Below are positions 1-7,730 of a DNA stretch of 8,926 nucleotides, one piece after another. Made by a program: the position numbers and the translations under genes. The notes under the pieces are model-generated. The model ran no database searches. It had not been told where the DNA came from and was given only the letters and a program-made list of their open reading frames with translations. Position 1 is the stretch's first letter; every line of letters starts with the position of its first letter. The stretch comes from an uncultured Bacteroidota bacterium (GTDB lineage: Bacteria > Bacteroidota > Bacteroidia > Chitinophagales > Saprospiraceae), in NCBI GenBank assembly GCA_937952445.1, contig CALGAA010000051.1, positions 1 through 8,926 of the forward strand, read 5' to 3'.

Positions 1-149
1 ATCCCATGTCCCTTTCCGCTTTGGGGAGAATCCGGAGATACAATATAAACCCGCCCTAAATCCTTTACCGCGTTGACCAGTGAATGCAATCCCGGTGCAA
101 ACATCCCGTCATCGTTGGTGACCAAAATTACTTTTTCTTTATTCGCCAT
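1..149 (-). CDS. surE: 5'/3'-nucleotidase SurE, N-terminal part (cut by window edge)
   Basis: Reading leftward from the ATG at 147-149, 49 codons are open to the window edge. They begin MANKEKVILVTNDDG, and the segment continues with APGL and then SPDSPQSGKGHG. SurE is a metal-dependent nucleoside-monophosphate phosphatase of the cytoplasm. The paired aspartates D13-D14 in NDDG and the serine S44 in PQSG match the metal-ligand positions of the family. The rest of the protein (normally about 250 residues) lies outside the window. The gene is divergent from hemH, with 146 bases between the two start codons. No Shine-Dalgarno sequence precedes the ATG; the leader is AT-rich. Identification rests on the N-terminal motifs only, but these are very characteristic. 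Confidence 0.92.
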   Translation of the reverse strand, partial: MANKEKVILVTNDDGMFAPGLHSLVNAVKDLGRVYIVSPDSPQSGKGHG

Positions 150-173
150 ATTATATTAAAAATCGTTGAGGTT

Positions 174-201
174 CAAAAATACATCAATGAAACGGTACAA
201 C
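174..201 (-). promoter_or_regulatory. Candidate Bacteroidota-type promoter for surE
   Basis: On the minus strand TATTTTTG (181 to 174) matches the Bacteroidota -7 consensus TAnnTTTG exactly. GTTG (201 to 198) lies upstream as a possible -33 element, but the spacing of 16 bases is shorter than usual. The -7 box sits about 25 bases before the surE start codon, a plausible leader length. Judged by eye only. Confidence 0.35.
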
Positions 202-295
202 AGCTATGCGGCATATATTTTTCAAAAATAGATGCATAAAGGTGGTTATCCTCCAATTTTTGGTCAAATTTGCACCATCTCAGATATTTATTTCC

Positions 296-1336
296 ATGGA
301 ACGAACCCAGACGAGTACCGAAGCGCATACCGGGGTATTATTGGTTAACCTGGGGTCACCGGACAGCCCCGCGGTAAGTGATGTACGAAAATATTTGATC
401 GAATTTTTGCTCGACCCCAGGGTCATTGATATCCCTTATCTCAACAGGCAACTCCTGGTCAGGGGACCGATAGCATTAGGGCGGTCTCCTAAATCCGCGA
501 AAGAATATGAAAAATTGTGGACGGAGGATGGATCACCGCTGATCATTTATGGCCACGAAGTCCGCAGGTTGTTGCAGGAAAAACTGGGGAGTGAATATAA
601 GGTAGTTTTGGCTATGAGGTACCAGTCGCCTTCCATATCCTCAGGCATCCGGGAACTCAAAAAAAGCCCCCTCAAGAAATGGATCATTATTCCGCTTTTC
701 CCTCAGCAGGCTTCAGCCACGTCGGGGTCTGTCCTGGAGCAGGTCATGGAGGAAGTCAGGAAGGACTGGATTTTTCCTGAGATCAACATGATCAATCAAT
801 TTTACGACCGACCCGATTTCATTAATGCCTGGGCTCAGGTGGCCAAGGGATACGATTTACATAGTTACGAAAAAGTGATCTTTAGCTACCACGGCCTTCC
901 CCAAAGACAGCTTTTCAAAGCAGATCCGGGACATTATTGCAAGGCCAATTTTGAATGCTGCCAGAATCTTCATGATCAAAATCGATATTGTTATTCGGCC
1001 CAGTGTTTTCACAATACCCGTTTGCTCATGGAAAAGTGGCAACTTCCGGAGGATAAATGCATCACATCGTTTCAGTCCAGACTGGGGCGCTCGGAATGGG
1101 TCAAACCCTATACCGAAGATGTCGTACGCCAATTAGCCAGGGATGGATATAAGAGGGTACTGATCACCAGCCCCGCATTTATCGCAGATTGTCTGGAAAC
1201 CATCGTGGAACTGGGGATGGAATACAAAGAACTTTTTTTGGAAAATGGTGGTGAAACGTTTGATATGATGGAGAGCCTCAACGTCCACCCTGCCTGGATT
1301 GACGTCTTAAACAATATGGTCCGGGAACGAGCTTGA
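296..1336 (+). CDS. hemH: Ferrochelatase with internal cysteine cluster
   Basis: This is ferrochelatase (346 residues), which inserts Fe2+ into protoporphyrin IX at the end of haem synthesis. The start at 296 (MERTQTST) is preferred. The frame stays open back to 206, but those 30 extra residues precede the conserved beginning of the family fold, GVLLVNLGSPDSP. The active-site histidine is H199 in FSYHGLPQRQ and the conserved glutamate is E301 in CLETIVELG; FQSRLGRSEWVKPYT and ITSPAFIADCLET are further family blocks. Between residues 215 and 237 there are five cysteines (C215, C221, C222, C232, C237). This fits the bacterial ferrochelatase class in which an internal segment of about 20 residues supplies the [2Fe-2S] ligands; cluster binding here is inferred. 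No SD precedes the ATG. holA follows after 53 bases on the same strand and may be cotranscribed. Confidence 0.96.
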   Translation: MERTQTSTEAHTGVLLVNLGSPDSPAVSDVRKYLIEFLLDPRVIDIPYLNRQLLVRGPIALGRSPKSAKEYEKLWTEDGSPLIIYGHEVRRLLQEKLGSEYKVVLAMRYQSPSISSGIRELKKSPLKKWIIIPLFPQQASATSGSVLEQVMEEVRKDWIFPEINMINQFYDRPDFINAWAQVAKGYDLHSYEKVIFSYHGLPQRQLFKADPGHYCKANFECCQNLHDQNRYCYSAQCFHNTRLLMEKWQLPEDKCITSFQSRLGRSEWVKPYTEDVVRQLARDGYKRVLITSPAFIADCLETIVELGMEYKELFLENGGETFDMMESLNVHPAWIDVLNNMVRERA

Positions 1337-1389
1337 AAATCCGGATAACCGACCAGAACCATATACAATTTGGCTGACAACATTCGATT

Positions 1390-2388
1390 ATGGAAATAAA
1401 TTCGATCAAACAAAAAATTAAAAAAGACCCGGTACATCCAATATATTTCCTGTACGGTGATGAGTCGTTTTACATCGATGATTTGAGCAAATTTATCGTA
1501 GAAACCACCGTCAGCCCTGAAACACGCGATTTCAATTATTCCATTTATTATGGCAGAGAAGTAAACAGTCCGACCTTACTGGATGCCTTAATGCGCTACC
1601 CTATGATGGCAGCATACCAGGTCATCCACCTCAAGGAAGCTCAGCAAATGAAAGATTTTTCGGAGTTGATACCCTATTTTAAATCGCCTGCCGAAACGAC
1701 CATTTTCATCATCGAATACAAAGGAAGTGTAGATAAACGATACAAGGTTTTTAAGACGTTGGGCGCATTAAAGACTTCTTATGAATTCAAACCAGTCCGT
1801 GACTATCAGATAGTTCAGTGGATCAGCGATTATGTGGCAGGTCAAAGCTGGTCCATAGAACCAGAATCGACCAGGCTTCTCGGTGAATACCTGGGAACTG
1901 ATCTGCAAAAAATAGTCAATGAACTGGATAAAATCATGCTCAATAAGAAGGGCGATAACTCCATCACCAGGAACGATATTGAACGATACGTTGGGATCAG
2001 TAAGGAGTACAATGTTTTTGAACTTCAACGGGCTATAGGGAGCGGACAAAAATCGAGGGCGATCCATATCGTCACGATGATGATGCAAAATGAAAAAGAC
2101 AATTCACCCGTCATGATCATTTCCATGCTCTATGCGTATTTTACAAAAATTTACAAGATGCACTTCTTAAAGTCAGCCCCCCAATCAGAGCAATTAAAAC
2201 AACTGGGGCTGTCCCATTCTTTTTTCCTTCAGGAATTCTTACAAGCTACCCGCCAATTCAATGTTCCCAAATGCGAAATGACCCTGGCGATATTGCACGA
2301 ATACGATTTAAAGTCAAAAGGCTTCGACTTTCCTGCAGGAGATGGTGGAGGATTGATCCAGGAAATGCTGTACCGCATCTTAAGTTAA
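1390..2388 (+). CDS. holA: DNA polymerase III subunit delta (clamp loader)
   Basis: The protein has 332 residues, close to the usual size of HolA. It is the delta subunit of the clamp loader, which opens the beta sliding clamp ring and loads it on primed DNA. The N-terminal domain carries the family signature PIYFLYGDESFYIDD at residues 17-31. This replaces a Walker A motif, as expected because delta has an AAA+ fold but no ATPase activity. The middle block contains LGTDLQKIVNELDKI (about residues 169-183), the conserved delta segment before the lid domain. The collar domain contains ISKEYNVFELQRAIGSG and a helical C-terminus. The ATG at 1390 gives the conserved start and has no SD. The gene follows hemH after 53 bases and converges on yraN, with 100 bases between stops. 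Confidence 0.95.
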   Translation: MEINSIKQKIKKDPVHPIYFLYGDESFYIDDLSKFIVETTVSPETRDFNYSIYYGREVNSPTLLDALMRYPMMAAYQVIHLKEAQQMKDFSELIPYFKSPAETTIFIIEYKGSVDKRYKVFKTLGALKTSYEFKPVRDYQIVQWISDYVAGQSWSIEPESTRLLGEYLGTDLQKIVNELDKIMLNKKGDNSITRNDIERYVGISKEYNVFELQRAIGSGQKSRAIHIVTMMMQNEKDNSPVMIISMLYAYFTKIYKMHFLKSAPQSEQLKQLGLSHSFFLQEFLQATRQFNVPKCEMTLAILHEYDLKSKGFDFPAGDGGGLIQEMLYRILS

Positions 2389-2436
2389 AATATACATTCG
2401 ATGGGGCAGCATCAACATTTTATGAATACGCTGTCA

Positions 2437-2456
2437 GATCAAAAGACCGTTTGATC
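2437..2456. other. Perfect hairpin between convergent holA and yraN
   Basis: GATCAAA (2437-2443) and TTTGATC (2450-2456) form a perfect 7-bp stem with a 6-base loop. It lies 49 bases after the holA stop and 33 bases before the yraN stop. It could serve both convergent genes as a transcription stop, but no run of T follows on either strand, so termination is only a guess. A direct repeat GATCCGTTAA occurs at 2453-2462 and 2470-2479, overlapping the stem. Confidence 0.4.
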
Positions 2457-2488
2457 CGTTAATATCTCGGATCCGTTAAAACCCATGA

Positions 2489-2860
2489 TCAGGGATCCCA
2501 CCCGGGAAAATGTATGTCTTCCAAATGCTGAATTTTATAATGATCAGCTTGGCCGGGGCGTATACCGATGATATCAAACCGGATCAAACCTGTATACGCC
2601 GACTGTTCCATGTAATCCGCAGCAGCGTCTGAAAGATGGCGCATTTTCTGTTCGGTGATGAATTCCACGGGGTCGCCAAATTTGGTATTTTTCCGATATT
2701 TCACTTCAACAAACACCAGGTATTCGTCAATTTGGCAGATAATATCCAGCTCGAGATGCCTCGATCTCCAATTCCTTTCCAGGATCGTGTACCCTTTGGA
2801 AGTCAGATACTGGCTGGCGATGCGCTCACCCATATCTCCCGTTTGTTTGGTTCCTGGCAT
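2489..2860 (-). CDS. yraN: YraN family (UPF0102) putative endonuclease
   Basis: The gene encodes 123 residues, typical of this small family with a restriction-endonuclease-like fold. Visible motifs are GERIASQYLTSKGYTILERN (residues 11-30), then LELDII with E37 and D39, then VFVEVKYR with E52 and K54. Together these make the PD-(D/E)xK-like catalytic pattern seen in YraN and Holliday-junction-resolvase-like nucleases. The biological substrate is not established for the family. The ATG at 2860 was chosen because an in-frame stop lies a short way upstream; M10 is a possible shorter start. It lies 94 bases downstream of the dacB stop on the same strand, so it may be read from the same transcript. 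No SD sequence is visible before the chosen start. Confidence 0.92.
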   Translation of the reverse strand: MPGTKQTGDMGERIASQYLTSKGYTILERNWRSRHLELDIICQIDEYLVFVEVKYRKNTKFGDPVEFITEQKMRHLSDAAADYMEQSAYTGLIRFDIIGIRPGQADHYKIQHLEDIHFPGWDP

Positions 2861-2954
2861 CTGTATGGTTTTCGTTGGCGATTTATGATCAACCTACTTA
2901 CCTGTCAATCACCTCTCATTTTCCCTCCATAATCTTTTTACACAGGAAAAATTC

Positions 2955-4280
2955 CTAATAGTTACGCTTCAAAAATTCTAATAAAACTTCCATTTTCTTC
3001 TTATATAAAGAGCTGGATCCGAGATAGTTGTTGTGCATAAAAGAAAATACGAACGTTTTTCCGGAATTCGTTCGCACAAAACCCGATAAACAATGAACAG
3101 AAGAAAGGGTACCGGTCTTCGCATAGACGTACGGCACATCTGCTCCATACCAAGACTCAATCGTCCCCCTAACCCCTCCTGCCGGAAACATTCGAATCAG
3201 GTCAGCATAAGGAGTTTTATTGTATAACTCTTTCAAAACATGGACGATGAACCTTGGGGAAAATTTATTGTAAATGGACAATCCCGATCCATCCACCCAT
3301 CGGATCTCGTCAGCCCATTCGCCGAAGTCGGTTCTTACCAGCGTATCAATCACTGCGGGCACTTGAATTGTATCCCACAACTGGTCTGAGATGTTCATCA
3401 ACAATTGTTCGGCAATAAAATTGTCGCTATCGTACATCATCGTCCGCAAAAGAGTATCCCGCTCTGTACCGGAAACGGATTGCCACGTGGCCTCCACACC
3501 TGCAGGCAAATGAGACAACCAACTCACCGGTTTGTGCAAGGTATCGCGCAGCAAATCCACCATTACCTGCTGATTCCACACAAAAGGGACACGGATCGGA
3601 TTTTCTACACACCTGGCTAAATTCATTTGGAAAATATTTGTATTCTCCTGCCGTCGAACTGCAGGATGATCCGGAATATGAACCCTGTTGCGAACGAAGG
3701 AAGACGGGAATAATTTCCATTGGCCTTCCTCACACCATGCCCTGGCCATATTACCGTAAACAGGAAAAGGACTGAGTTGGGCGGAATAATAATAAGGGTA
3801 ATCATCCCAGGACCATCCCGCACCCCAACGGAGATCCGAGTGCCAATCCGAAACAAAAATCAAATTTTCCTTATCGGATAAAAATTCCTGAACACGATGG
3901 GAATCAAACCGTCGATCGAGGAAACCAGGATCCCCTGTACCTTTGATGAATGTCGTATCACCCCTGACGAGAAATTTCAAGCCTGACAGCTCATCCGGTA
4001 AAAATTTGAGTGCGGCGTATAAGGTCAGGATTTTGGTATTGGAAGCCGGAGTAAACAGCGATTTGCTTTGGTAATCAATAAGGGGTTTTGATGACGGTCG
4101 GTCGGCATCCACGACGTACAGACCACTGTGAACACCAGAGGTATCAAATAACCAAATCGCGACTTCCTCGGCCGATTTAAAATTTCGGTCACCGATTTGG
4201 TATTTTTTCACCCCACAGGAAGTCCAAGTTGCAAAAAACACTGCCCACGTCAGGAACCAGATAACTCGCCGGATTTTCAT
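2955..4280 (-). CDS. dacB: D-alanyl-D-alanine carboxypeptidase/endopeptidase, PBP4 (S13) type, likely lipoprotein
   Basis: This is a 441-residue penicillin-binding protein of the PBP4/S13 family, which removes terminal D-Ala from or cleaves cross-links in peptidoglycan outside the cytoplasmic membrane. All three active-site motifs are present: SxxK at S80-N-T-K83, SxN at S285-D-N287 and KTG at 388-390, plus DGSGLSIYN near residue 330. The roughly 200 residues between the first two motifs match the inserted domains of PBP4. The N-terminus MKIRRVIWFL is a signal peptide ending at C22 (TWTSC), a lipobox-like site with an unusual Trp at -3. No acidic residues follow the cysteine, so a Bacteroidota surface-export signal is not evident. 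The start at 4280 is preferred over an in-frame ATG at 4304 because it puts the signal sequence at the N-terminus. It is divergent from the M14 peptidase gene. Confidence 0.94.
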   Translation of the reverse strand: MKIRRVIWFLTWAVFFATWTSCGVKKYQIGDRNFKSAEEVAIWLFDTSGVHSGLYVVDADRPSSKPLIDYQSKSLFTPASNTKILTLYAALKFLPDELSGLKFLVRGDTTFIKGTGDPGFLDRRFDSHRVQEFLSDKENLIFVSDWHSDLRWGAGWSWDDYPYYYSAQLSPFPVYGNMARAWCEEGQWKLFPSSFVRNRVHIPDHPAVRRQENTNIFQMNLARCVENPIRVPFVWNQQVMVDLLRDTLHKPVSWLSHLPAGVEATWQSVSGTERDTLLRTMMYDSDNFIAEQLLMNISDQLWDTIQVPAVIDTLVRTDFGEWADEIRWVDGSGLSIYNKFSPRFIVHVLKELYNKTPYADLIRMFPAGGVRGTIESWYGADVPYVYAKTGTLSSVHCLSGFVRTNSGKTFVFSFMHNNYLGSSSLYKKKMEVLLEFLKRNY

Positions 4281-4356
4281 AAATTTACATTTGTCGTCGA
4301 TCATTGGTGGACAGATGTCTATCCAGCCTCGATAAAATTAATAAAATTTTCACACG

Positions 4357-5853
4357 ATGAAAACTACCACCATCGCCATCTTTGTGTTCTTATTCCTGAG
4401 TTTTGGTTTTGGGTTAACCGGTCAGGTTCACGCGCCCTCTATGGCGGAACTGTTGGAGCGGTATCCGGAATACAAAGAATTGGAGATCGAGCAAAAACGA
4501 TTTACCATTTCAGATGTGGAACCCATCCTACAGCAGCATAGTGAATCGCCCGAAATTGACTTCCAAATACAAGGGTTCAGCCTGGAAAACCGGCCGATAT
4601 ACCTCGGCACATTTGGACAGGGAGAAACCCGGGTACTTTTATGGTCCCAAATGCACGGAGATGAATCGACGGCTACAATGGCTCTTTTGGATTTGTTCAA
4701 TTTTCTGACAGACCCCCACCCGGAGGATCAGTCTTTTGTATCGGCACTAAAAACCAGATTGACGCTGTATTTTATTCCTATGCTCAATCCCGATGGAGCA
4801 GAAGAATTTGAAAGGCGAAATGCGGCCAGTATCGATCTCAACCGGGATGCACTGAACCTCAGCAGCCCCGAGTCACGGATTTTGAAATCAGTCCGGGATT
4901 CCCTGGAACCGGTATTTGGCTTCAACCTCCACGATCAAAGCATTTATTACAGGGCAGGTCGTGACGGGGAACAGGTAGCAATGGCTTTTTTAGCACCAGC
5001 CTACGATTTTGACAAAAGTGTGAACGACGTCAGACTTCGATCGATGCAACTGATTGCGCATTTGAACGATTCCCTCCAGACTCTGATTCCCAACCGAATT
5101 GCGACCTACGACGACAGTTTTGAACCCAGGGCTTTTGGGGACAACATCCAAAAATGGGGCACTTCCACCATTTTGGTTGAGTCAGGGGGATATCCGGACG
5201 ATCCTGAAAAACAATTCCTGAGAAAGTTAAATTTCGTGACCCTGATCAAGACCTTTGAATCGATTATGATGCGATCGTATGAAACCAAATCGATCGGGGA
5301 TTATGAGAATATTCCTGCTAACGAACGTCGGATGCTGTCGCTTATTATCGAGGATTTACTAATTCCTATGGGCGATTATCAACATCGGATGGATGTCGGT
5401 TATATCGCAAACGAAGTGGTCGAAAACGGTATCGTTTACTACCCGGCTCAGATCGTCGATGTCGGAGATTTGAGCACATTCTCAGGATTGACGGAAATTT
5501 CCGGTTCCGATCTGGAAGTGATTCAGGGAGAATGGTATCCTCAGCGTCTTGCAAATCTGGATGAATTATCATCGGCAAATTGGGAGGTTTGGATAAAACA
5601 AGGGTACCTCGGTTTTGAGATCAACCAAATACCGGACACACCTGGTCTGCCATTTTCCAATATAATCCTAAAGCAGCCGGGAGAATATTCCAACAGGCTG
5701 ACCTTGCGGTTTTCCCCGGGTTACAACCCCACTTTTATTTTACAGTCCCATGATAACAACGATCGTTGGATCGTACACAACGGTACCGTGTATACAGAAA
5801 GGGAATACATCGAACTGGTCCGCAACGAGTTGGAAAAACAATCCGCCAAATAG
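4357..5853 (+). CDS. Secreted M14 family zinc carboxypeptidase
   Basis: This 498-residue protein begins with a signal peptide (MKTTTIAIFVFLFLSFGFGL, cleavage near TGQ), so it should act in the periplasm or outside the cell. The catalytic domain has the M14 pattern. H100 and E103 in MHGDE, with H192 in FNLHDQ, are the zinc ligands. N162-R163 in DLNRD corresponds to the substrate carboxylate-binding pair. E275 in ILVESGG is the catalytic glutamate. LNPDGAEEFERRN is another family block. Residues after about 300 are not part of the usual catalytic core and I do not recognise a domain there. The substrate is unknown. Its divergent arrangement with dacB suggests, but does not show, a role in cell-wall peptides; general peptide scavenging is equally possible. 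No SD precedes the ATG. Confidence 0.93.
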   Translation: MKTTTIAIFVFLFLSFGFGLTGQVHAPSMAELLERYPEYKELEIEQKRFTISDVEPILQQHSESPEIDFQIQGFSLENRPIYLGTFGQGETRVLLWSQMHGDESTATMALLDLFNFLTDPHPEDQSFVSALKTRLTLYFIPMLNPDGAEEFERRNAASIDLNRDALNLSSPESRILKSVRDSLEPVFGFNLHDQSIYYRAGRDGEQVAMAFLAPAYDFDKSVNDVRLRSMQLIAHLNDSLQTLIPNRIATYDDSFEPRAFGDNIQKWGTSTILVESGGYPDDPEKQFLRKLNFVTLIKTFESIMMRSYETKSIGDYENIPANERRMLSLIIEDLLIPMGDYQHRMDVGYIANEVVENGIVYYPAQIVDVGDLSTFSGLTEISGSDLEVIQGEWYPQRLANLDELSSANWEVWIKQGYLGFEINQIPDTPGLPFSNIILKQPGEYSNRLTLRFSPGYNPTFILQSHDNNDRWIVHNGTVYTEREYIELVRNELEKQSAK

Positions 5854-5920
5854 TTCGTGCATCAGTCACTAAAATTCATGACACTCCTGACGGATTCTTT
5901 TTCGTCCTATCTTCATCTAA

Positions 5921-6021
5921 AGCCTTATTTAGCTACGGCTATGCTTTCCCACCCTCGGATAGGGATCCTCGGTTCCCTCATCAAAGGTCTACCAGACCTT
6001 TGGCCTCGTCTCAACGACGAG
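5921..6021. repeat. Cluster of four adjacent hairpins in the gap between convergent genes
   Basis: The 270-base gap 5854-6123 has no convincing gene. Within it are four inverted repeats in a row. AGCC/GGCT occupies 5921-5940. AGGGATCC/GGTTCCCT, with one mismatch, occupies 5961-5978. CAAAGGTCT/AGACCTTTG, perfect 9 bp with a 3-base loop, occupies 5982-6002. CTCGTC/GACGAG, 6 bp with a 5-base loop, occupies 6005-6021. No stem is followed by a clear T run. The flank reads GTCATATCGAAGAAGTGAC on the minus strand (about 6049 to 6031), in the style of dispersed intergenic repeats of Bacteroidota. A REP/MITE-like element or a bidirectional stop region are the two readings I would consider. Confidence 0.55.
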
Positions 6022-6123
6022 ACTGCATTCGGTCACTTCTTCGATATGACAAAAAACAACCTCGTTATACATAGTACAATCTAATGCCAGGCGCACTATT
6101 CCTCCGTTATGTAGTTGCCCGAA

Positions 6124-7521
6124 TTATATGCGCTTCGGCCGAGGGACCAAATCAGTCAATTCAGCGATACGAACTGGCTCGCCTGAATCGACGCTTTTGC
6201 GGGCCGCTATTCCGATAAGAATCGACATGGCTCCGTCGCGCACACCCGCGGTATGTTTCAAAGGATCGGGAGCATCGGGATTGGCAAATATTTTATCCTG
6301 CAATCGTCGGTCTCCGCCTCCATGTCCTCCGCGCTCAAATTGTACGTGTTCGACTTTGTGGTCCTCAAAATTCCGGTGCACGATAATCGGAGCCCGTTCC
6401 AATTCATCCTCTCCTGATTGGCTCATTTCTGCAGCGTGCAATGCAGCCTGATCCAGTCCCATATTGTCGTAGTAAGGTATATCCTGCCAGGCTTCGATCC
6501 GACCTTTTCGACCGTTAAATGCGATTTTCCATCCCTCGTAGGGTGAGTATGTGGTGAGCGAATAGTTGACAATGGCATTGTTGGCGTATTTGATCTGCGC
6601 CGACATTTTGTCGTGGATATTGATTTCTGGTCTAAACAGGCAATTATCACGTATGTACCCGTCATACTTTTCATTCTCTACGTACAGTTTCATGTACCGT
6701 TCGTTCTGAGTAATATCATAAAAGTATTCGCAATTGTTTTTGTGCGGACACGTTCGGCAATTGTCACCCCGGAAAGGGCCATTCTCCCCATAATGTTCCA
6801 GGGCTCCATAGGCAAAGACTTCTTCCGGGTCTGAATCCAACCACCAATTCAGCAAATCAAAATGATGGGTAGATTTGTGTACCCATAGGGAACCACCGAA
6901 TTGTCTAAGACCGTGCCATCGACGGAAATAGGAAGCACCGTGATAGTTGTTCAGGTACCAGTGAAAATCGACAGAGGTCACTTCTCCGATGGCATCATTT
7001 TGAATTAATTCTTTGATTTTGGTCGTGTAGGGGCTCCACCGATAATTGAATCCAACAATCAGTTGTCGGTTGGAACGACGCTCCGCGTCCAGGATGACCT
7101 GACATTTCTGTTCATCAGTCGTCAATGGTTTTTCGGTTAAAACATCACATCCAAAATCCAATCCTTTTACGATAAACTCATGGTGAGTAGAATCCATGGT
7201 CGTAACGATGACGAGGTCCGGATTCTGTTCCCGAAGCATATTGTCGAAATCTGTATACAAGGGGCAATCCACGCCCATATATTGCTTGGCATATTCGAGA
7301 CGTCCCGGATTGATATCGGCCAATCCGACAAATTCCAATTGATTGGGATATTGGTCGACCAACCGTTTCCCCCAAAAACTTATCCCCCGAATTCCGGTGC
7401 CGACAAGCACTACCTTCAATTTTCTTCCATAAATTCCCAGGGCTTTGGCGGGAGCAGTCATCATTGTACCGGCAGCCAACATTCCAAGGGCCCCAATAAA
7501 CGATCTTCTATTCAATTCCAT
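6124..7521 (-). CDS. Tat-exported Gfo/Idh/MocA family oxidoreductase
   Basis: This 465-residue protein starts with a twin-arginine signal (NRRSFIGALG at residues 4-13, then a hydrophobic stretch to about residue 28), so it is probably exported folded with its cofactor. The NAD(P)-binding Rossmann domain has GTGIRG at residues 41-46, and EKP is at 130-132, the family's conserved lysine motif. The C-terminal substrate domain includes GGSLWVHKSTHHFDLLNWW (209-227), where the catalytic histidine region of the family lies. An inserted segment carries C255, C258 and C264 (CRTCPHKNNC) with C294 further on, possibly a metal site. The substrate is likely a sugar or sugar derivative but cannot be named; exported relatives include glucose-fructose oxidoreductase and GH109-type glycosidases. 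It lies downstream of the rRNA-unit terminator and converges on the M14 gene. No SD is visible. Confidence 0.93.
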   Translation of the reverse strand: MELNRRSFIGALGMLAAGTMMTAPAKALGIYGRKLKVVLVGTGIRGISFWGKRLVDQYPNQLEFVGLADINPGRLEYAKQYMGVDCPLYTDFDNMLREQNPDLVIVTTMDSTHHEFIVKGLDFGCDVLTEKPLTTDEQKCQVILDAERRSNRQLIVGFNYRWSPYTTKIKELIQNDAIGEVTSVDFHWYLNNYHGASYFRRWHGLRQFGGSLWVHKSTHHFDLLNWWLDSDPEEVFAYGALEHYGENGPFRGDNCRTCPHKNNCEYFYDITQNERYMKLYVENEKYDGYIRDNCLFRPEINIHDKMSAQIKYANNAIVNYSLTTYSPYEGWKIAFNGRKGRIEAWQDIPYYDNMGLDQAALHAAEMSQSGEDELERAPIIVHRNFEDHKVEHVQFERGGHGGGDRRLQDKIFANPDAPDPLKHTAGVRDGAMSILIGIAARKSVDSGEPVRIAELTDLVPRPKRI

Positions 7522-7584
7522 TTGACGATGTGTTTATCCTATTTGGTGTTAATGTTTTGCGATGTCGCTTTTTAAAATTGTTCA

Positions 7585-7616
7585 CCAAAATATCATTAGA
7601 ACTGATGAAAACCAAT
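7585..7616 (-). promoter_or_regulatory. Weak candidate promoter for the oxidoreductase gene
   Basis: On the minus strand ATTGG (7616 to 7612) and TATTTTGG (7592 to 7585) are separated by 19 bases. They resemble the Bacteroidota pair TTTG and TAnnTTTG imperfectly. The implied leader is about 60 bases before the start codon at 7521. The rest of the 7522-7675 gap shows nothing else I can name. Confidence 0.25.
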
Positions 7617-7675
7617 AATTTTCAGATATAAAGAAGAGATGGGGCTTTATTTGAATTGAATCTTAATAATCAGGC

Positions 7676-7720
7676 AAAAAAAAAGGAAGGTCGCCCGGTC
7701 CTATGGACAGACAACCTTCC
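7676..7720 (-). terminator. Strong intrinsic terminator directly after tRNA-Ala
   Basis: On the minus strand, GGAAGGT (7720 to 7714) pairs with ACCTTCC (7691 to 7685). The stem continues inward through G-C and G-U pairs and one bulged base to GTCC/GGAC around an ATA loop, about 16 pairs in all. Nine T residues follow directly (7684 to 7676). This is a textbook rho-independent terminator. It begins 10 bases after the first encoded CCA of tRNA-Ala and closes the rRNA/tRNA transcription unit before any 23S gene. Confidence 0.9.
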
Positions 7721-7730
7721 TGGATGGTGG

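Noticed and set aside
206..295. Upstream start for ferrochelatase adding 30 residues
   Set aside because: The added residues are not part of the family's conserved beginning, and the ATG at 296 sits just before it; a signal or anchor role is not supported.
2905..2928. GGAGGG followed by ATG and a four-codon ORF on the minus strand between dacB and yraN
   Set aside because: It is the only SD-like start in the window, but the peptide would be Met-Arg-Gly-Asp; most likely chance, with no sign of a leader-peptide attenuator.
4281..4304. Earlier ATG for dacB adding eight residues
   Set aside because: It would place a polar, acidic segment ahead of the signal peptide, so the ATG at 4280 is preferred.
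4197..4541. Plus-strand frame of 114 codons across the dacB-M14 divergent region
   Set aside because: It overlaps two well-supported genes in other frames and has no family features.
5766..6084. Two overlapping plus-strand frames in the gap after the M14 gene
   Set aside because: They overlap the M14 3' end or the hairpin cluster, show no protein family features, and their sequence is explained by inverted repeats.
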